Shown: one piece after another, positions 1-12,065 of the stretch | Position numbering within the stretch: the stretch's first letter is position 1 | Layout of the letters: each line of letters starts with the position of its first letter | DNA from: Eleginops maclovinus | Taxonomy: Eukaryota > Chordata > Actinopteri > Perciformes > Eleginopidae | DNA length: 64,000 nt | NCBI RefSeq assembly: GCF_036324505.1 | Contig: NC_086360.1 | Coordinates: forward strand, 18,654,261 to 18,718,260 | Direction: 5' to 3' | The notes under the pieces: model-generated | What the model saw: the letters and a program-made list of their open reading frames with translations, nothing else | What the model was told of the DNA's origin: nothing | The model's database searches: none | Made by a program: the position numbers and the translations under genes

Positions 1-2217
1 CATTTGGCACCCAGGTGTTGTATTCTGTATTCTCTGCTCCATCACAGTGGTAGCCAACATAGACATGTACCATCATGTATCTAAACTGTGAGTGATTTTA
101 GTCAGTAATACTTCAAGAGGGGAAACATTTATTTTCCCATAAACTACATTATTCATAGATCTCACATTTATTTAATTTGATTAAAATAGGATTCATACAG
201 CTTTGATATGATTAGTATTGGATTTTTTTAAAATAATTTTGATTTATTGTAATAATTATTTGGGCTTGTTTTGTTTAAATATATATATTTTTTAATAAAT
301 TGAAAACTGATTTTAGATTTAAGGCATATGATAAGGCATGTTTCTTAGTTTTAGTTGATTTAATCTGTAGGTACAAAACATTTTTTAATATTTATTTTGA
401 GCAAAGTGCATGTGTTGACAAAGGTCAATAAATAATAATAATTTTAAAAAGTATATTATTATTATTATAAGTTAAAGTAAGAGTTCTCCCAGGCAGACCA
501 AGCAGTTCAAAACTTCTAAAACATGACTCCATCTGCAGCTCTTCAATGGCTGATTTTGTAGCATTCTAATTCAAGCGGGGAGCGTGGGTTTATGATACAG
601 TAGGAAGTGGAAACAGGACAGAGCCAAGCCACCCTGTATTAATGGCTCTCCATGCGTGGGCAGGATCTGGTGCTGGAAAGAATTAAATCACTGTATCACG
701 GTGAGTGACAGAGGGATTTGGGGCCTTTCTGCAGCAAGCCTGCGCCTCGGCTCTTATCAGCTCTAGTGTTCCTCGCCTATAGCCTCCACACACAATGAGG
801 CATCTCGCCAAGCCTCACTGTTCACTACCATCTGGCTCACATTTAAACATGAACAAAAGCGGGGGGGGAATTTGTCAAATACATCTGTGCCTGTGTCAAC
901 TTTTGTCAACTTGTGGGAATATTTGCTCTGCGTCTTGTTCGTTATGTTGTGTCTCGGTGCATCGCACAGGCATGTCTTTTGTGCATGTCTCCAGATTTGA
1001 AGATGGAGAAAATGTTGACATGAACAGTGGTTAACCCCGGCATGCCGCAGACAAAATGTAGGTTTTGGACGAGAAATGTAGATAGTTATCAGAAACAGAT
1101 AACTGGAGACACTGAGCCATCATGTGTGCCTCTCCTTACAGCCCCCAGACCCCATGGATCATTAGGATTCATCAACAACACTGCTGGGTTAGATTTTGAG
1201 ACCCCTTTTTTATGGATATCTGAATATTTTTCATGTTATGTTTACATAACTTTGTGGCTTTTGTGGCTGACACTGTGATGCATTTGCCCACTGTTGAAAT
1301 GGAACTAAGTGATGTATTTGAAACTATATGTCATGTCACAAACAATTGAATTGGAAGCAAAGATAATTAAGAATTTACTAATTAATAATCTAATCTTTGA
1401 AAATGCAGTGTGTAACAAGTAAGATATTGTTTTCATACTCTTTCATACTCTTAATCAAAACACAGAACCAGTGTGTTCAATTTAAGAATAGCTCTTAAAT
1501 TAACGAGTCGTTCTGGGAGAGTATTACACCTATATGTATTAGATGTAATAGCTGCAGTGAAGCAAGCTGACTTTAATGTAAACAAATAAACTAACAGGCA
1601 TTTTTTTAACAACAGAAATCTAACAACACCAAGTTATTATTACGTTTTAATGACACATTGTAGGATAGCGGCATAAAAATGACACAGATTTAAGATTACG
1701 ATTTTTTACTGCCCAAAACTGTAATATCCTGCTGCTGACAGTAAAAATCTAACCATTGAGAGTTGTCATTATTTTAATGTCTGAAATAGAATTAACAAAT
1801 GGCTTTTCTTGCTGTTTCATGGGAGATACATTTCCCACATGTACTCGCATTGCCTTTTTCATGTTCCACTTGATGTAGTATTCTTATCAGAGATTGATTT
1901 AGTGTAAATCAGACAAAGCTGAGGGCAATAAATTACACATGGCGCGCAGTCCGGTTCAGTGACAAATGAGCATATTTCACTTTGCTCTCCAAGACTTCTG
2001 TAAGGTTAATCGTACATACAGCTTTTTCCTTTTGTAATAAATTGATAACAAAGTATCAAAAACACATGTGTCTCCTTTGATTATGCACTTGCGGTGTGTG
2101 AATCTCCCGGAATAGCGAATAAGCGAGAATATATTCATCAGCAAACTGTCATTGACTAAAAGGGTGTAGTCTGTTCCAGCGTGTGCTCATGACACGAAAA
2201 AATGACTCTTTCTGCAG
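1..2217 (+). other. lmx1b: lmx1b intron (upstream of homeodomain exons)
   Basis: This is the tail of the intron that separates the LIM-domain exons, which lie left of the window, from the homeobox exons. It is AT-rich and I see no exon in it. Two stretches look less random: about 520-780 and about 1840-2000. Both mix homeodomain-like ATTA/TAAT cores and GATA-like cores (CTTATCAG occurs in each). That is an impression of composition, not a demonstrated enhancer. The acceptor ending this intron is a pyrimidine-rich tract followed by CTGCAG at 2212-2217. Confidence 0.7.
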
Positions 2218-2390
2218 AGAAAAGTGATGATGAGGAGTTGGACATCAAGCCGGAGAAAGGCATAGGAAGCCAGGGCAAGGATGATGGGAAGGATCCCAGG
2301 AGGCCCAAAAGACCAAGAACCATCCTGACCACTCAACAGAGACGGGCCTTCAAGGCTTCCTTTGAGGTGTCCTCAAAACCCTGCAGAAAG
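2218..2390 (+). CDS. lmx1b: lmx1b coding exon: linker and homeodomain N-terminal half
   Basis: Acceptor CTGCAG precedes 2218 and donor GTACGA follows 2390. The exon enters on codon position 2 and ends in phase 0. It encodes an acidic stretch ([13 protein letters not shown]) and the homeodomain through helix 1 and the loop, ending SSKPCRK. An ATG at 2202 opens the same frame but lies in the intron, so it is not taken as a start. Confidence 0.96.
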
Positions 2391-5300
2391 GTACGAAAAA
2401 GCTAAAATAATCCATCATGAACATAAGAAAACATGCATGGTCTGAATTTGGGGTAATGGAGGTTTAGATGCCGACCACGAGCCCTACAGTAGTTTCATAA
2501 ATAAAATTCTCAAATTAAAAAAATTTCCCCCACCTCAGGAGTGCTTTGAAGTGGCGAGCAGCATTCTGTTCTGTGTTAGCCGAGGCAGGCTGGTGTAACG
2601 CAGACCGCCTGCACCAAATGTCATACTGAGATAGGAGAGCTGCCTCCAAAGCCCGGGCCCTGAAACAGGCGCTGCACCCGGTCCAAGGCTTTGAAGAGGC
2701 AATAACCAAGAGGTCCATAAGACCACTGCGTTCATTCAACATTCAATTAAATCAAAGCAAATCAAAGAGGCCGATCGGGAAATGTGGAATAGATGTTAAG
2801 GAGGCAAAGTATTTCAGTGTGCTGGGGAGGGTTTTGTTTTTTCTCGTGTGATGCTGGAAATATTTTCTCTTGATGCTTTCAGGTGAGGGAGACGCTGGCT
2901 GCAGAGACAGGACTCAGCGTTCGGGTGGTTCAGGTGTGGTTTCAGAACCAGAGAGCTAAGGTGAGAGCTGCTAACACGGGAGGAATTAAACAGCCTTGTT
3001 CCATCTCAGAGCCCCAGCTAATAAATCACCACAACTATGTGTGTTAAACTTATCACTGCATTCCTTTCACAAATTTAAAAAAAGGAGTTGCAAATCTCGC
3101 TCGCTCTCGCATTAAATGTCTACGCCCTCCTCTTTTCTGATTATTATCTTGTGAAAACCTTTGATACTTGACAATGAAGTGCACTCAGATACCGATTTGG
3201 TGCGGTTCATTCGAGGGTGAACAGAGAGGAGCATCCTTTTTAAATTAAAGAGCGCATGTTAGTTTTGGGGGTTCCTCACAACTCTAACTCCTCCGTTTCA
3301 GATGAAGAAGTTGGCCAGAAGACAGCAGCAACAACAAGAACAACAGAATTCGCAGAGACTTGGCCAAGGTACAACACTGTACTTATCCTGCACACACAAC
3401 GGAGGCTCATTGTCTCAAAGCTCCTTCTCTGGGAAACTTTTTAGTTTTTCACAATTTTAACATTTTAAAGTACCCCTTGTACTTGTTTGTTTGATTATTG
3501 TTGGGAAGAAAGTTTATCTGATTGAGTTTGAACACATTTTGGGATGTCACAAGTGGAAGCCAATGGTGGTCAAGTAGGCAATGTAATGTGGAAACACACT
3601 ATTCATGAATTATGGCATTAAGCATTTGTGCCCAGAATGCTGAACTATTTAGCAAGAATTAAACATTTTAGACTCAAATTTAATGTAAAGCATAGCATTT
3701 TAATATGTCATAAAACATGTTTTAAGGTGCTCTTTGACTGCTAAACAGCATTACTTCCAAAACACTGTTCTTCGAATGTGTTGTGAGAGAAGACAGCGCT
3801 AAAATTGAATAATTGCACTGAATCACAAATTACAAATATGTCACTGTGTAAACAAGAACACTTTATATCAAATGCAAGTCATAAATTCTTTCCAGAGGCC
3901 AAATAAATAAATGGCAGACGTCATTTTGCAAAGCCACTGCAAAGGAACTTGCAGGGCGGGGGATGGGCTCCAGTGATGAAGCCACAAGAGTTTGGTGTCC
4001 TTCTCACAAGTCAGTTGGCCAAGAGCTGTGTTTGTTAAAGGAATTGTGGGAGAAGCCACAGGAAAGACTACTGTAGGTTTCCATGGAAATACTAACAGAC
4101 ACAGGCAAACAAGCCAGGTATTTGAAAGGGTATTTTGGCTATCTCAGACCAGAAAAGAGCAAAACAGAAACTCAGATTTAGGTGAATTTGAAGATATTAA
4201 ATTCCCAGGCATGAAGAAAAAAATATGTCCAGGCTGAAAATGCTGTCATCAAGTTTTCCCTCTTGTTTTTCTGCTCGTTGTTCGTAGCTGCATTTACATT
4301 TTGGCAGACTCATCCAAAGTGTCTTTTCTAATGTTTTCTCCATCTTCGCCTTGCAGAGGTAATGTCCAATCGAATGGAGGGGATGATGAACTCCTTCACA
4401 CCGCTGGCTCCGCAGCAGCAGCTGGTTGCCATGGATCAGAACGGTTACAGCACAGACCCGTTCCAACAGGGGCTCACCCCCCCCCAGATGCCCGGGGACC
4501 ACATGAACCCATATGGTGAGCATCCAACCAACTCTGACCCCCCTCTACCAAAAAAAAGAAAGAAACACCCACTCCTGCTCTAAAAATCACACACACGCCT
4601 GTCCCTTGATCAACCTCATAGCTCCCCAGTGTTGGACATGTGTTCAGGCCGCAGCTCCCCTGATTTAAGCCGCTCCCAGAGACGTATGAGCAGCTTCTCC
4701 TCCCACATGAGATAACACAAGCAAACTCATAAGCTAGCGGGTTTTGAAGTTCATTTTCCAATATGTTTAATATGGTTTTAACTCCCCGCCTCCACTTCTG
4801 AGACATGCCCTGTTACTGCTGATGTTTTCCAATGGTGGTAAAAACATGTGGTCAGTGTGGACAGCTTGAGATAAAGTGCAATCCAGATGATGATTAAGGG
4901 TTGTGTGAGCTAATGGGACGACAACAACAAGTCTCTGATTTCTGTGAAATAATTAAAATGCAAAGGAGGCGAGGGAGAATCAGTCAATCGAAGTGTTAGT
5001 CCACAGGATGTAACTGGAATAACACATTTCTGAGCGATGTCCTCAACAAGCCCCAGAGGGACCATTTCCTGAAGTTCATAACTTCCTTATAATTTGCCTC
5101 CATTTAGTTCATCTCGGTAGTAAGAGCCCAAATCCCCAGTCTCATCACTCCTTTGGTTTGGGGAAAAGAACAATATTGGCAAGGCATTAAAAGATATGTC
5201 TCAAAACACTGTCCCCATTTTGTGCAACACTATCATTAAGATCCAGAGTGTAATAAAGTTAACTATTCCCTCCAGAGAAATAACATGTTGAGGTTTTATG

Positions 5301-5773
5301 AAAGGCGGAAGCAGTTGCTATTAACCAGATCTTTTAGGAGGATGCCCCTTGTTTACATGCTCCCTCATAGACAGCAATTGTCCCATCGAGGGCAGCAAAA
5401 AGTGAGCTTTGATATCGAACAAAACCGCACTCCAAATTGTGATGACACACAACAGCCATTTCTCAAAGTGACTATTAGTAATTATAATTTCCCAACACTG
5501 CTATAAATCTGAAACACAAGATTGCATTGATTTTACAGTGAGAGCGGGGTGTTGTTGTGTTTCTTTGAATGACGCCTCTGCCACCATCCTGACAGTTATC
5601 TGTGTGTCTCCGCAGGTAATGATTCTGCATTCCATGACATAGACAGCGACACGTCTTTAACCAGCCTCAGTGACTGCTTCATGGCTTCGTCGGACGTCAA
5701 TTCCATGCAGGCCCGCGTGGGGAACCCCATCGACCGCCTCTACTCCATGCAGAACTCTTACTTTGCCTCATGA
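2218..5773 (+). CDS. lmx1b: LIM homeobox transcription factor 1-beta (partial: homeodomain to C-terminus)
   Basis: A LIM-homeodomain transcription factor; the family patterns dorsal limb or fin mesenchyme, midbrain-hindbrain and serotonergic neurons, kidney podocytes and anterior eye, acting in the nucleus. Five coding exons join in frame: 2218-2390, 2883-2960, 3302-3368, 4357-4515 and 5616-5773, about 210 residues plus stop. In order they encode an acidic linker, the full 60-residue homeodomain (start [12 protein letters not shown], recognition helix [12 protein letters not shown] with Gln50), a KKLARR plus Gln-rich segment, and a conserved tail ending [16 protein letters not shown]. The tail segments [17 protein letters not shown] and [17 protein letters not shown] match LMX1B better than LMX1A, from recalled family sequences. 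The two LIM zinc-binding domains are not in the window. Teleosts often keep two lmx1b copies and I cannot say which this is. No frameshift or missing key residue is seen. Confidence 0.96.
2391..2882 (+). other. lmx1b: lmx1b intron within the homeobox
   Basis: A 492 bp intron interrupting the homeodomain between the KPCRK and VRETL segments. Nothing else is recognised in it. Confidence 0.9.
2883..2960 (+). CDS. lmx1b: lmx1b coding exon: homeodomain helices 2 and 3
   Basis: A 78 bp exon, exactly 26 codons, between acceptor TTTCAG and donor GTGAGA. It encodes [18 protein letters not shown] followed by WFQNQRAK, the DNA-recognition helix. The exon itself begins GTGAGG, which mimics a donor site; the reading frame and homology fix the boundary. 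Confidence 0.97.
2961..3301 (+). other. lmx1b: lmx1b intron
   Basis: A 341 bp intron with no recognised internal feature. It ends in the pyrimidine-rich acceptor CTCCGTTTCAG. Confidence 0.88.
3302..3368 (+). CDS. lmx1b: lmx1b coding exon: end of homeodomain and Gln-rich stretch
   Basis: A 67 bp exon between TTTCAG and GTACAA. It encodes MKKLARRQ, a glutamine-rich run, then NSQRLGQ. It leaves one base (phase 1) that is completed by the next exon to give Glu-Val. Confidence 0.94.
3369..4356 (+). other. lmx1b: lmx1b intron
   Basis: A 988 bp intron. I see no exon or clear repeat in it. Two open frames near 3868-4237 on opposite strands have no recognisable content and overlap each other. Confidence 0.85.
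4357..4515 (+). CDS. lmx1b: lmx1b coding exon: C-terminal region
   Basis: A 159 bp exon between acceptor TTGCAG and donor GTGAGC. It encodes the segment from [14 protein letters not shown] to [16 protein letters not shown]. The phases (enters at position 2, leaves one base) fit the flanking exons. Confidence 0.95.
4516..5615 (+). other. lmx1b: last lmx1b intron
   Basis: An 1100 bp intron. The part around 4880-5120 looks less random than its surroundings, with stacked ATTA/TAAT and CAAAG-like cores, and could be a conserved regulatory element. No exon is recognised. Confidence 0.7.
5616..5773 (+). CDS. lmx1b: lmx1b terminal coding exon
   Basis: Acceptor CTCCGCAG precedes 5616. The exon encodes the segment starting [18 protein letters not shown] and ending [16 protein letters not shown], with TGA at 5771-5773. 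The end matches the family's invariant C-terminus, so the protein is not truncated at this end. Confidence 0.96.
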
Positions 5774-6765
5774 AATAGAAGAGTGAAACCCATCAGCACA
5801 GAATAAACTGCCCATCTCAACCCTGAAGCGCGATGGCCAGGAGTTTCTACACCAACATGGACACGACAGAAAAAACCCTGCAGTAGCTCCTGGTTATGTG
5901 CTGAAGCTTACTCAAAGATAGTAAAACCACTTGTTGTAGGACGGTGACGATTCCCGGGGAAAAAGACTAAAAATATTGTTGATTGATTATTCGGTAGGAG
6001 TGCTTATCCGTCACATGAGGTATTTTCTTTGTTCACTTAAAGAAAACAAGTAGATATTGAAGCCACTGATTACACACTCTCAAAACCAAATAACACAGTG
6101 AATTTATACAGTGCATGATCAGTTGTAAACTAAAACATTTTGTAAGCCCTCGGTAAAGATGTGGTATTTGGACTGTTTCTTCTTTACACTACATGGATTC
6201 CCATGTTCACTGTTAGCATTTTGATCACTTTCAATAGGCTTAGATATTGTGTTAATAGTAAATAGGTGCAGCATGTCTGCAAGAGTGACTGTACATTTGT
6301 GTATGTATGAGAGTTTGTGGAGAGGAAGAATTGTTTAGAGGAGAAAAAAGGTGGAGAATTGGTTGGACATGTAGGATCAGTGAAGTGTAAATACTTTCCC
6401 CAGGCAAATTGGATGTGCATGTTACAAAATGGAAAGCATTCTATTTATTTAACTATAACAGGCTCTTGAAGGTGCATATTAAAACTGAAAAGCTTTATTT
6501 AAAAAGGAGAGCATTTTTTTGTTGAGCAATTAGTGAGTTCATGAGTGTTACAACTCATCTGTATGACTTTTTAATATGAAGATTAACCTTTTTGTTTTGT
6601 TTTTTCTTCAGCCAAGCTGTAAATGAGCAATGTTGCTATTTATTTCGTACAGACCATAAACCTTTTGTTGTCACTGTCATATGTGCATTCTCAAAATGTT
6701 AAAGTTGCTAATTGACCAAAGTTGACTGGTTTGATGAATAAACAATGTCTTTCTCCTGATAACAT
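5774..6765 (+). other. lmx1b: lmx1b 3'UTR (inferred)
   Basis: An AT-rich stretch after the stop codon. An AATAAA lies only about 30 bases after the stop (5802-5807), which is early for use. A second at 6737-6742, followed by a T-rich stretch, is the more likely poly(A) signal and would give a 3'UTR of roughly 0.98 kb. Confidence 0.55.
6737..6742 (+). terminator. lmx1b: candidate poly(A) signal of lmx1b
   Basis: Canonical AATAAA about 0.96 kb after the lmx1b stop, with TCTTTCTCC following it. Inferred from motif and position only. Confidence 0.5.
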
Positions 6766-9532
6766 TAAATATGGCATTCAGTGGTTCATTCATCATTCAC
6801 ATGGGAACATATTTATCCATGACAATGAAACGTGTTTTTCCTAAAACAAGTTTGATACCATATGTGCAGTACTTTTGGCTTCTACAGGAGCATATCCCAC
6901 AATTTCACAATCTTATTGTTTATGGCAAATCTACCTCAATGATTATGACACAATGGCCTTATTCAAAATATTTGATTCAGAGTGTTTTTCACTCCTGGAC
7001 TCTCATTGTTGAGCACTAATAGCAAGTAGTGTCATGCTAACAAGCTAGATTGTAAAGATATTTCAATACAAAGGTGCATTCTAGCATCGTCGTTGTTAGT
7101 ATTTAGCTGTGCCAAAGTTCATGCTTAAACTGTGAACATTTTAGCATGGTAGCACTGTTGTTTTTAGCCTTGCGGAGCCATTAGCATGAAGCACATTTTG
7201 TTATATAACTGCAAAAGTTCTAAAAAAATATCTAATAATCATTGTAACCATTCCAAGGTATGACTAGTGTGTAAGAGAAAGAGAACACCAAGGCAGGAAC
7301 ATGTACATGTAGTGAGGGTGAGGTCGTAGAGAAGTTCAGGTGACATACCAATACAGCTGCACGACTACAGAGCAAAACCCCTCCTATAACCCGAGGGCCT
7401 GTCGGTCGGCTGCTTGGAAGTACCATCTGGGTGCTCCTTCATCTTTCTGACAGCTCCTAAATGTGGCCAGGCAAGCTTCCACCCACTGTCTGCGTAGTCA
7501 CATGACCATGCAGATAAACAGTGCATTTAGTGTTACTATGAATCAGTATAGTCCTAATGTCAGTCTCATGAAAGGTTTTAATAACCTTGGCTGCACTGCC
7601 GGAGCAGAAAGAGCGCAGTAAATTGTCATATCTATGAGCACAGTCTGGGACATATACATATATCTCTGCTATCAAGTCTTCAATCTGACAGCCAGGTGTT
7701 GGACTTGTTGGCAGGGTTACACTGCCATTTGTCTTAACTTGTCACACCAGTAGGCGAATATCCCCAGAGACACTGCGCAATGACATCATTTTAGTCTGTA
7801 AATTTAATTTGTTTTAGTTTGCAAAAGAATACAAAAAATGGATCAAACTCAACAATGATAAAAAAGGTGCGACTGTCATTATCTTGCCCTTATTACCTCA
7901 TGTCACCCCGTTGGAGGTGTAAGAAAAGCATTTTGTGGTGAACACTCACTATCAGTCTGCCATATGTGTGTAACTTTAATGTGGATAATGAATGGTTTTG
8001 CACCAGGTTTCTAGTATACATTTGGATTAAAGTTTGAAAGACAGAGTAAACAGATATGACAAAGGCTCCCATTTACAGTAAACATGGATGGGGCTGCTAC
8101 ACACGCATTGTGTTTGCACGGAATAGACAGTACAATTGGTTTGAACCCCTCCCTTTTCCCTGCAGGCCAGGTGAGCTTACAGAGAGGTTTTAAGGTGTAT
8201 ACGAGGACAGAAGGTGCTGCTGCTGGTATCGTTGTGGATATGTGACAATTAACACTGAAAACTATAAATCTTCCCATATGATGCTATGGTGTTGTTTGTA
8301 ATACAATGGGTACAGTAAAAACAAGTGTACAGTCACCAAGTTGAGATAATATTAACAGGTTAGAACGGGTCACATATCATCAAGTCAGACAACACAAAGT
8401 GCAAATACAAAACATATTCTGATCATTTATTAACCACCTCTTTACCAGTAATTAGTTATGATAATGATTTGATAGCCATGGAAACCTAACTCTAAAGTGA
8501 ATTAGAGTGGCACAAGGGGGCACAGATCTCCTCGAAGGCCATTCCAATGATGAAAAATGATTTTTATGAAAACTGTATCAGTAGTTTTAGAGTTTAACAA
8601 AGTGAGACAAACAAACCAAGGTTACAACATATTGACATTGTCATGCTGCATAATTATAAAGATGTCTGATACGATAAAAAAAAAACTTCACACACATCAT
8701 TTGGGGAAAAATGTAGTCATTAGAGGAATACATTTGTGGTGCCATCAACATAATATGTTTTCCAAATTTTGAGCTCTTGAATTATTTATAATACATGTTT
8801 GGTTTAATTTCAGAGTGTACCAACATGTTCCCAACATATCCATGCTTTTACTCAGCTCCACTCTGGGTACACCGCGTCACATGGAGTAGACATTGTAAAA
8901 AATAATTGTCCTGGATGCATTTTACTCACCATTTATAGCCTACCACACTCTACACCCTTGTGCCCTCTCTGTCTTTTTCTTACCTCCTGCTCACTTTTTC
9001 TGATTCAAACTTTCAATTTGTCAAAGTGAAAGGAGGCAATAAGTGAATATAACCTATGTCACTGCTTGTTCCCTGGCACTTGGAAGTGGATCGGCCAAAA
9101 GCGACGAGGTTGAGGTAAGTGTGGCCTCGGTATGAAAACAGTCGTGTTGAAACCCGAGCCGAAGACACACACCCACAAACTCACAGCGAGTCGACCTTCA
9201 GTAAACTGTTCACACATTTACTCTTCTGCCGTTCTGGCACAGCATAGGAAATGAGTCTAGTGACAATATTTTCATTAGATAACCAAAATCCTGAAATTTT
9301 CCACCTGAGACACAATTGGAGGTTTGTGATTCATTTTCTCTCTTAACTGTTCGCTTCTCCTGCCCTGCCCATGAAAAACATAGGGAGTCTGATTTGTTAT
9401 TCAAGGTAATTTAAAGCAAAATTCTCACCAGACGCCTCATAAAAGCACAGCATGACCTAAAAGAATAATCTTAGACAGTAGCAGAAGAGAAAGCAACATC
9501 ACTCAACACTAAATCTGTCAGGGAATGATTCA
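6766..9532. other. intergenic; includes old TAGC-rich repeat
   Basis: No gene is recognised. At about 6995-7200 repeated ATGCTAAC, TTAGCATG and TAGCAC words resemble an old interspersed repeat common in percomorph intergenic DNA, and similar to the one near 11.6-12.1 kb. Around 9061-9120 a short GC-richer stretch ends in a donor-like GAG|GTAAGT, but I see no exon to join it to. Confidence 0.5.
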
Positions 9533-9536
9533 TTAA

Positions 9537-10256
9537 AGGTCTCCTATTATGTTATATTTGAACAATATATTGCAGGGCAATATCTATACAATGCATCCAT
9601 ATGTGATGTGACCAAGTGTTTTGCTCAAAATACCAAACAGATCCCCCATTGTAGCATGCCTCATACCCCTCTATGTCAGCCCTGTTCCTGAAGTGCTGAC
9701 CATGTGACTGTCGCTTTAAATTTTAGCTGACCTGAAGCTGGCCACGCCCCTTTGGAGCGCATGCATGATCTCTCTCTGAAGAGTTCCTAACGGAGATACT
9801 CAGCTAAACGCTGCCGGGATTAAACCCCATATTATGTTCCAAACCACATCAAGCATTATTTCTGAAACACTTCTCATTGTTTACCACTAGAACAGTGACA
9901 TTATATGTATTACAACGACTAAGTCCCTCCTGCAGACATCCTGCTGAATACACAGACAGAGCTGCTCGAAGGAATTCAGCTCGCGGCTGAATATTGCGGA
10001 GGATAGGTTGGGACGTGTCACGTGGGGGGGGACGTTGCCAGGAATTCAATGTAAAGCCGGCCCACATTTCCGATATGACGTCATATCGGAAGCAAATCTG
10101 GATCAGCTCGTTTGTACCCCCGTTTTTAGAGATGTGGGTAAGGAGGAAAAGAGAGAGGGTTGTATTTTCTAGCACTTTGTGAGTCTCCCTATACACCGGG
10201 GACACATATTTATGTATAAAGACAGCAAAAAGTGCATTTTGCACAATAGGGGACCT
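9537..10256. mobile_element. 720 bp non-autonomous DNA transposon (MITE) with TTAA target duplication
   Basis: The left end reads AGGTCTCCTATTATG and the right end is the inverse of AGGTCCCCTATTGTG, so the terminal inverted repeats match at 13 of 15 positions. Each end is flanked by TTAA (9533-9536 and 10257-10260), as in TTAA-targeting superfamilies such as Kolobok and piggyBac. No transposase is encoded: the internal open frames (for example 9849-10244 minus) are unrecognised. A perfect 24 bp palindrome lies inside. The superfamily remains unassigned because I cannot compare it with a repeat library. Confidence 0.8.
10068..10091. repeat. perfect 24 bp palindrome inside the MITE
   Basis: The half-site TTCCGATATGAC is followed directly by its exact reverse complement. 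The centre is GACGTC, within TGACGTCA, the consensus cAMP-response element. Confidence 0.95.
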
Positions 10257-10260
10257 TTAA

Positions 10261-11619
10261 GAAACACACTTTTATTTTGAAATACTCCTGTTTTGAATTT
10301 ACTGTTCATGTAATTGCCATTCCCAATAGTCATTTCTCAACATCACATTTACGACAGACCAATATTATATTTTTTAACAAACCAAGCCCAATTCATTGCT
10401 GCATGGCAGGGCCAAAGACACTCAGACGTTTGTGGGTTCAGTACAGTCTAGATTTCTTCTCATGATTTCACAAAGTTCACAGGAGTTCACAGCTAGTCCC
10501 CAGTGGGAGCGGGGGGAGCGTTTTGGGTGTTTTCGTTGGGCATTTTCCATGGTGTGTGGTTAATTGTTAAGGGAGACGTTTAACCAACGTCTGACACATA
10601 TTCTTTGAGCCTTGAGAGCTTGTGCATAATGAAATGACAGACTATGCTGCGGTTTCGACCATAGAGAGGGTTCATGGCCAAATATCCAAGCATGTCCTCA
10701 CAGCACTGCACCGCTTTATTGTGTCAGCAGCACAAAACACGGCTGCCATGGTATGAAGCATTGTTTTTCCAACATGGAGTAACAGGTTAATTGTTACATT
10801 ATTGATCCCACAGAAGGAAACTATGTTCATGAAATACCACAATTAAACCAGACTTTTGGACACTGCTTATAGAGTGGAATAGTAACAAACTAAATCTTGT
10901 ATGGTACATATAAACATATTGCTGCAACTGTTTTTTCCTCATCCTACCTCTGTTCCTGTGCTGAGAAAAAGACGGTATGGGATTCACCTTTCAGTGCCCA
11001 GGGGTGCAGATAGAGCCCTGGATAGGGCTCAGTAATCCCTTCCACTATTGGAACCCATCTGTTTTGGTTTTCATTTTTCTGCATTATTAGTGCTTATTGG
11101 TACATGGTCTAGGAATGTGGCCAGGGTGTTTGAAGTCAAGAAAGAAGGTGATGCCAGGGGCATTAGTCGAAGGAATGATGACCTTAAGGTCTAACACAAG
11201 CCAGCACTCCTAACCTCCAGGAGCCTCTCCCTTGATGTTGGAATCCAAGACCCGCACTCTTTTCTACCTAAGATGCCGTGGATTTTGAATTTGCCATTTC
11301 ATCTGGCAATTTAGTAATGTCATGATATGTTATCATATGTAGGTATAACCAACCGTATGCTAAACATTTTAAGTCTCATAATCAAATCAAAGAGGAAAAA
11401 ATATCACAGGTATAATACTGTATCTTTCCAAGAACAATAATTTGCTAAAATTCCCTTTTTTCTCCTGTAACTTCCTAAAATAAAACAACTTTATGTTTTG
11501 TTAGTTTGATGGTTTGAGGTTTTAACACACATTACCTGTTTCCTCCAATTGCCAATAAAATGCAACAATAGCATCTGCAAAATCATTGATTTAAGTAAAA
11601 TATCCTGAAAGCTCTGCTA
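10261..11619. other. intergenic, no feature recognised
   Basis: AT-rich DNA without a supported gene, RNA gene or clear repeat. Confidence 0.6.
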
Positions 11620-12065
11620 GGCTTTGCTTTTCAGCTGAACAATCATTTAGCTAAATGCTAATATTAGCATGCCAACATGCTGATGTTTAGCCATAATGTT
11701 GCATGTTGAACATCTTAGTTAAGCTTGTCAGCATGCTAATGTTAATAAATAAGGATCAGACATAATGCACAACTGAAGCTAATGGGAGAGTGAGTATTGC
11801 GCTATATGTTAATATCATCTTTTATCACTCAGTCTGAGGGGGGCAAGAATGTTTTGCCACATTTTAATGACAAGCCAGCCCATATTTATGGAGAAATCAC
11901 ATTCAAAACCACAAATGTGAACGTCATGGCAGCGATGGAGGAAAAGTCAGGGGATAAATTATCTGGGAACTATTAATGTCTGTAGGAAGCTTTATGGAAA
12001 TCTATCCCATAATTCTTAAGATATTTCAGTGTGGACCAAAGTGGTGGTCTGACATACTGACATGT
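11620..12065. repeat. old interspersed repeat, TAGC-rich plus tail
   Basis: The first part (11640-11750) is built of ATGCTAATATTAGCATG-like words in both orientations. The second (about 11965-12060) contains GATATTTCAGTGTGGACC followed by AAAGTGGTGGTCTGACA, a string I associate with a repeat found very often in percomorph non-coding DNA. The copy is degenerate, and no termini or target duplication could be defined. Confidence 0.55.

Noticed and set aside
2202..2216. ATG at 2202 as a start of a short homeobox protein
   Set aside because: It lies inside the acceptor region of an intron, and the family protein continues upstream with LIM domains.
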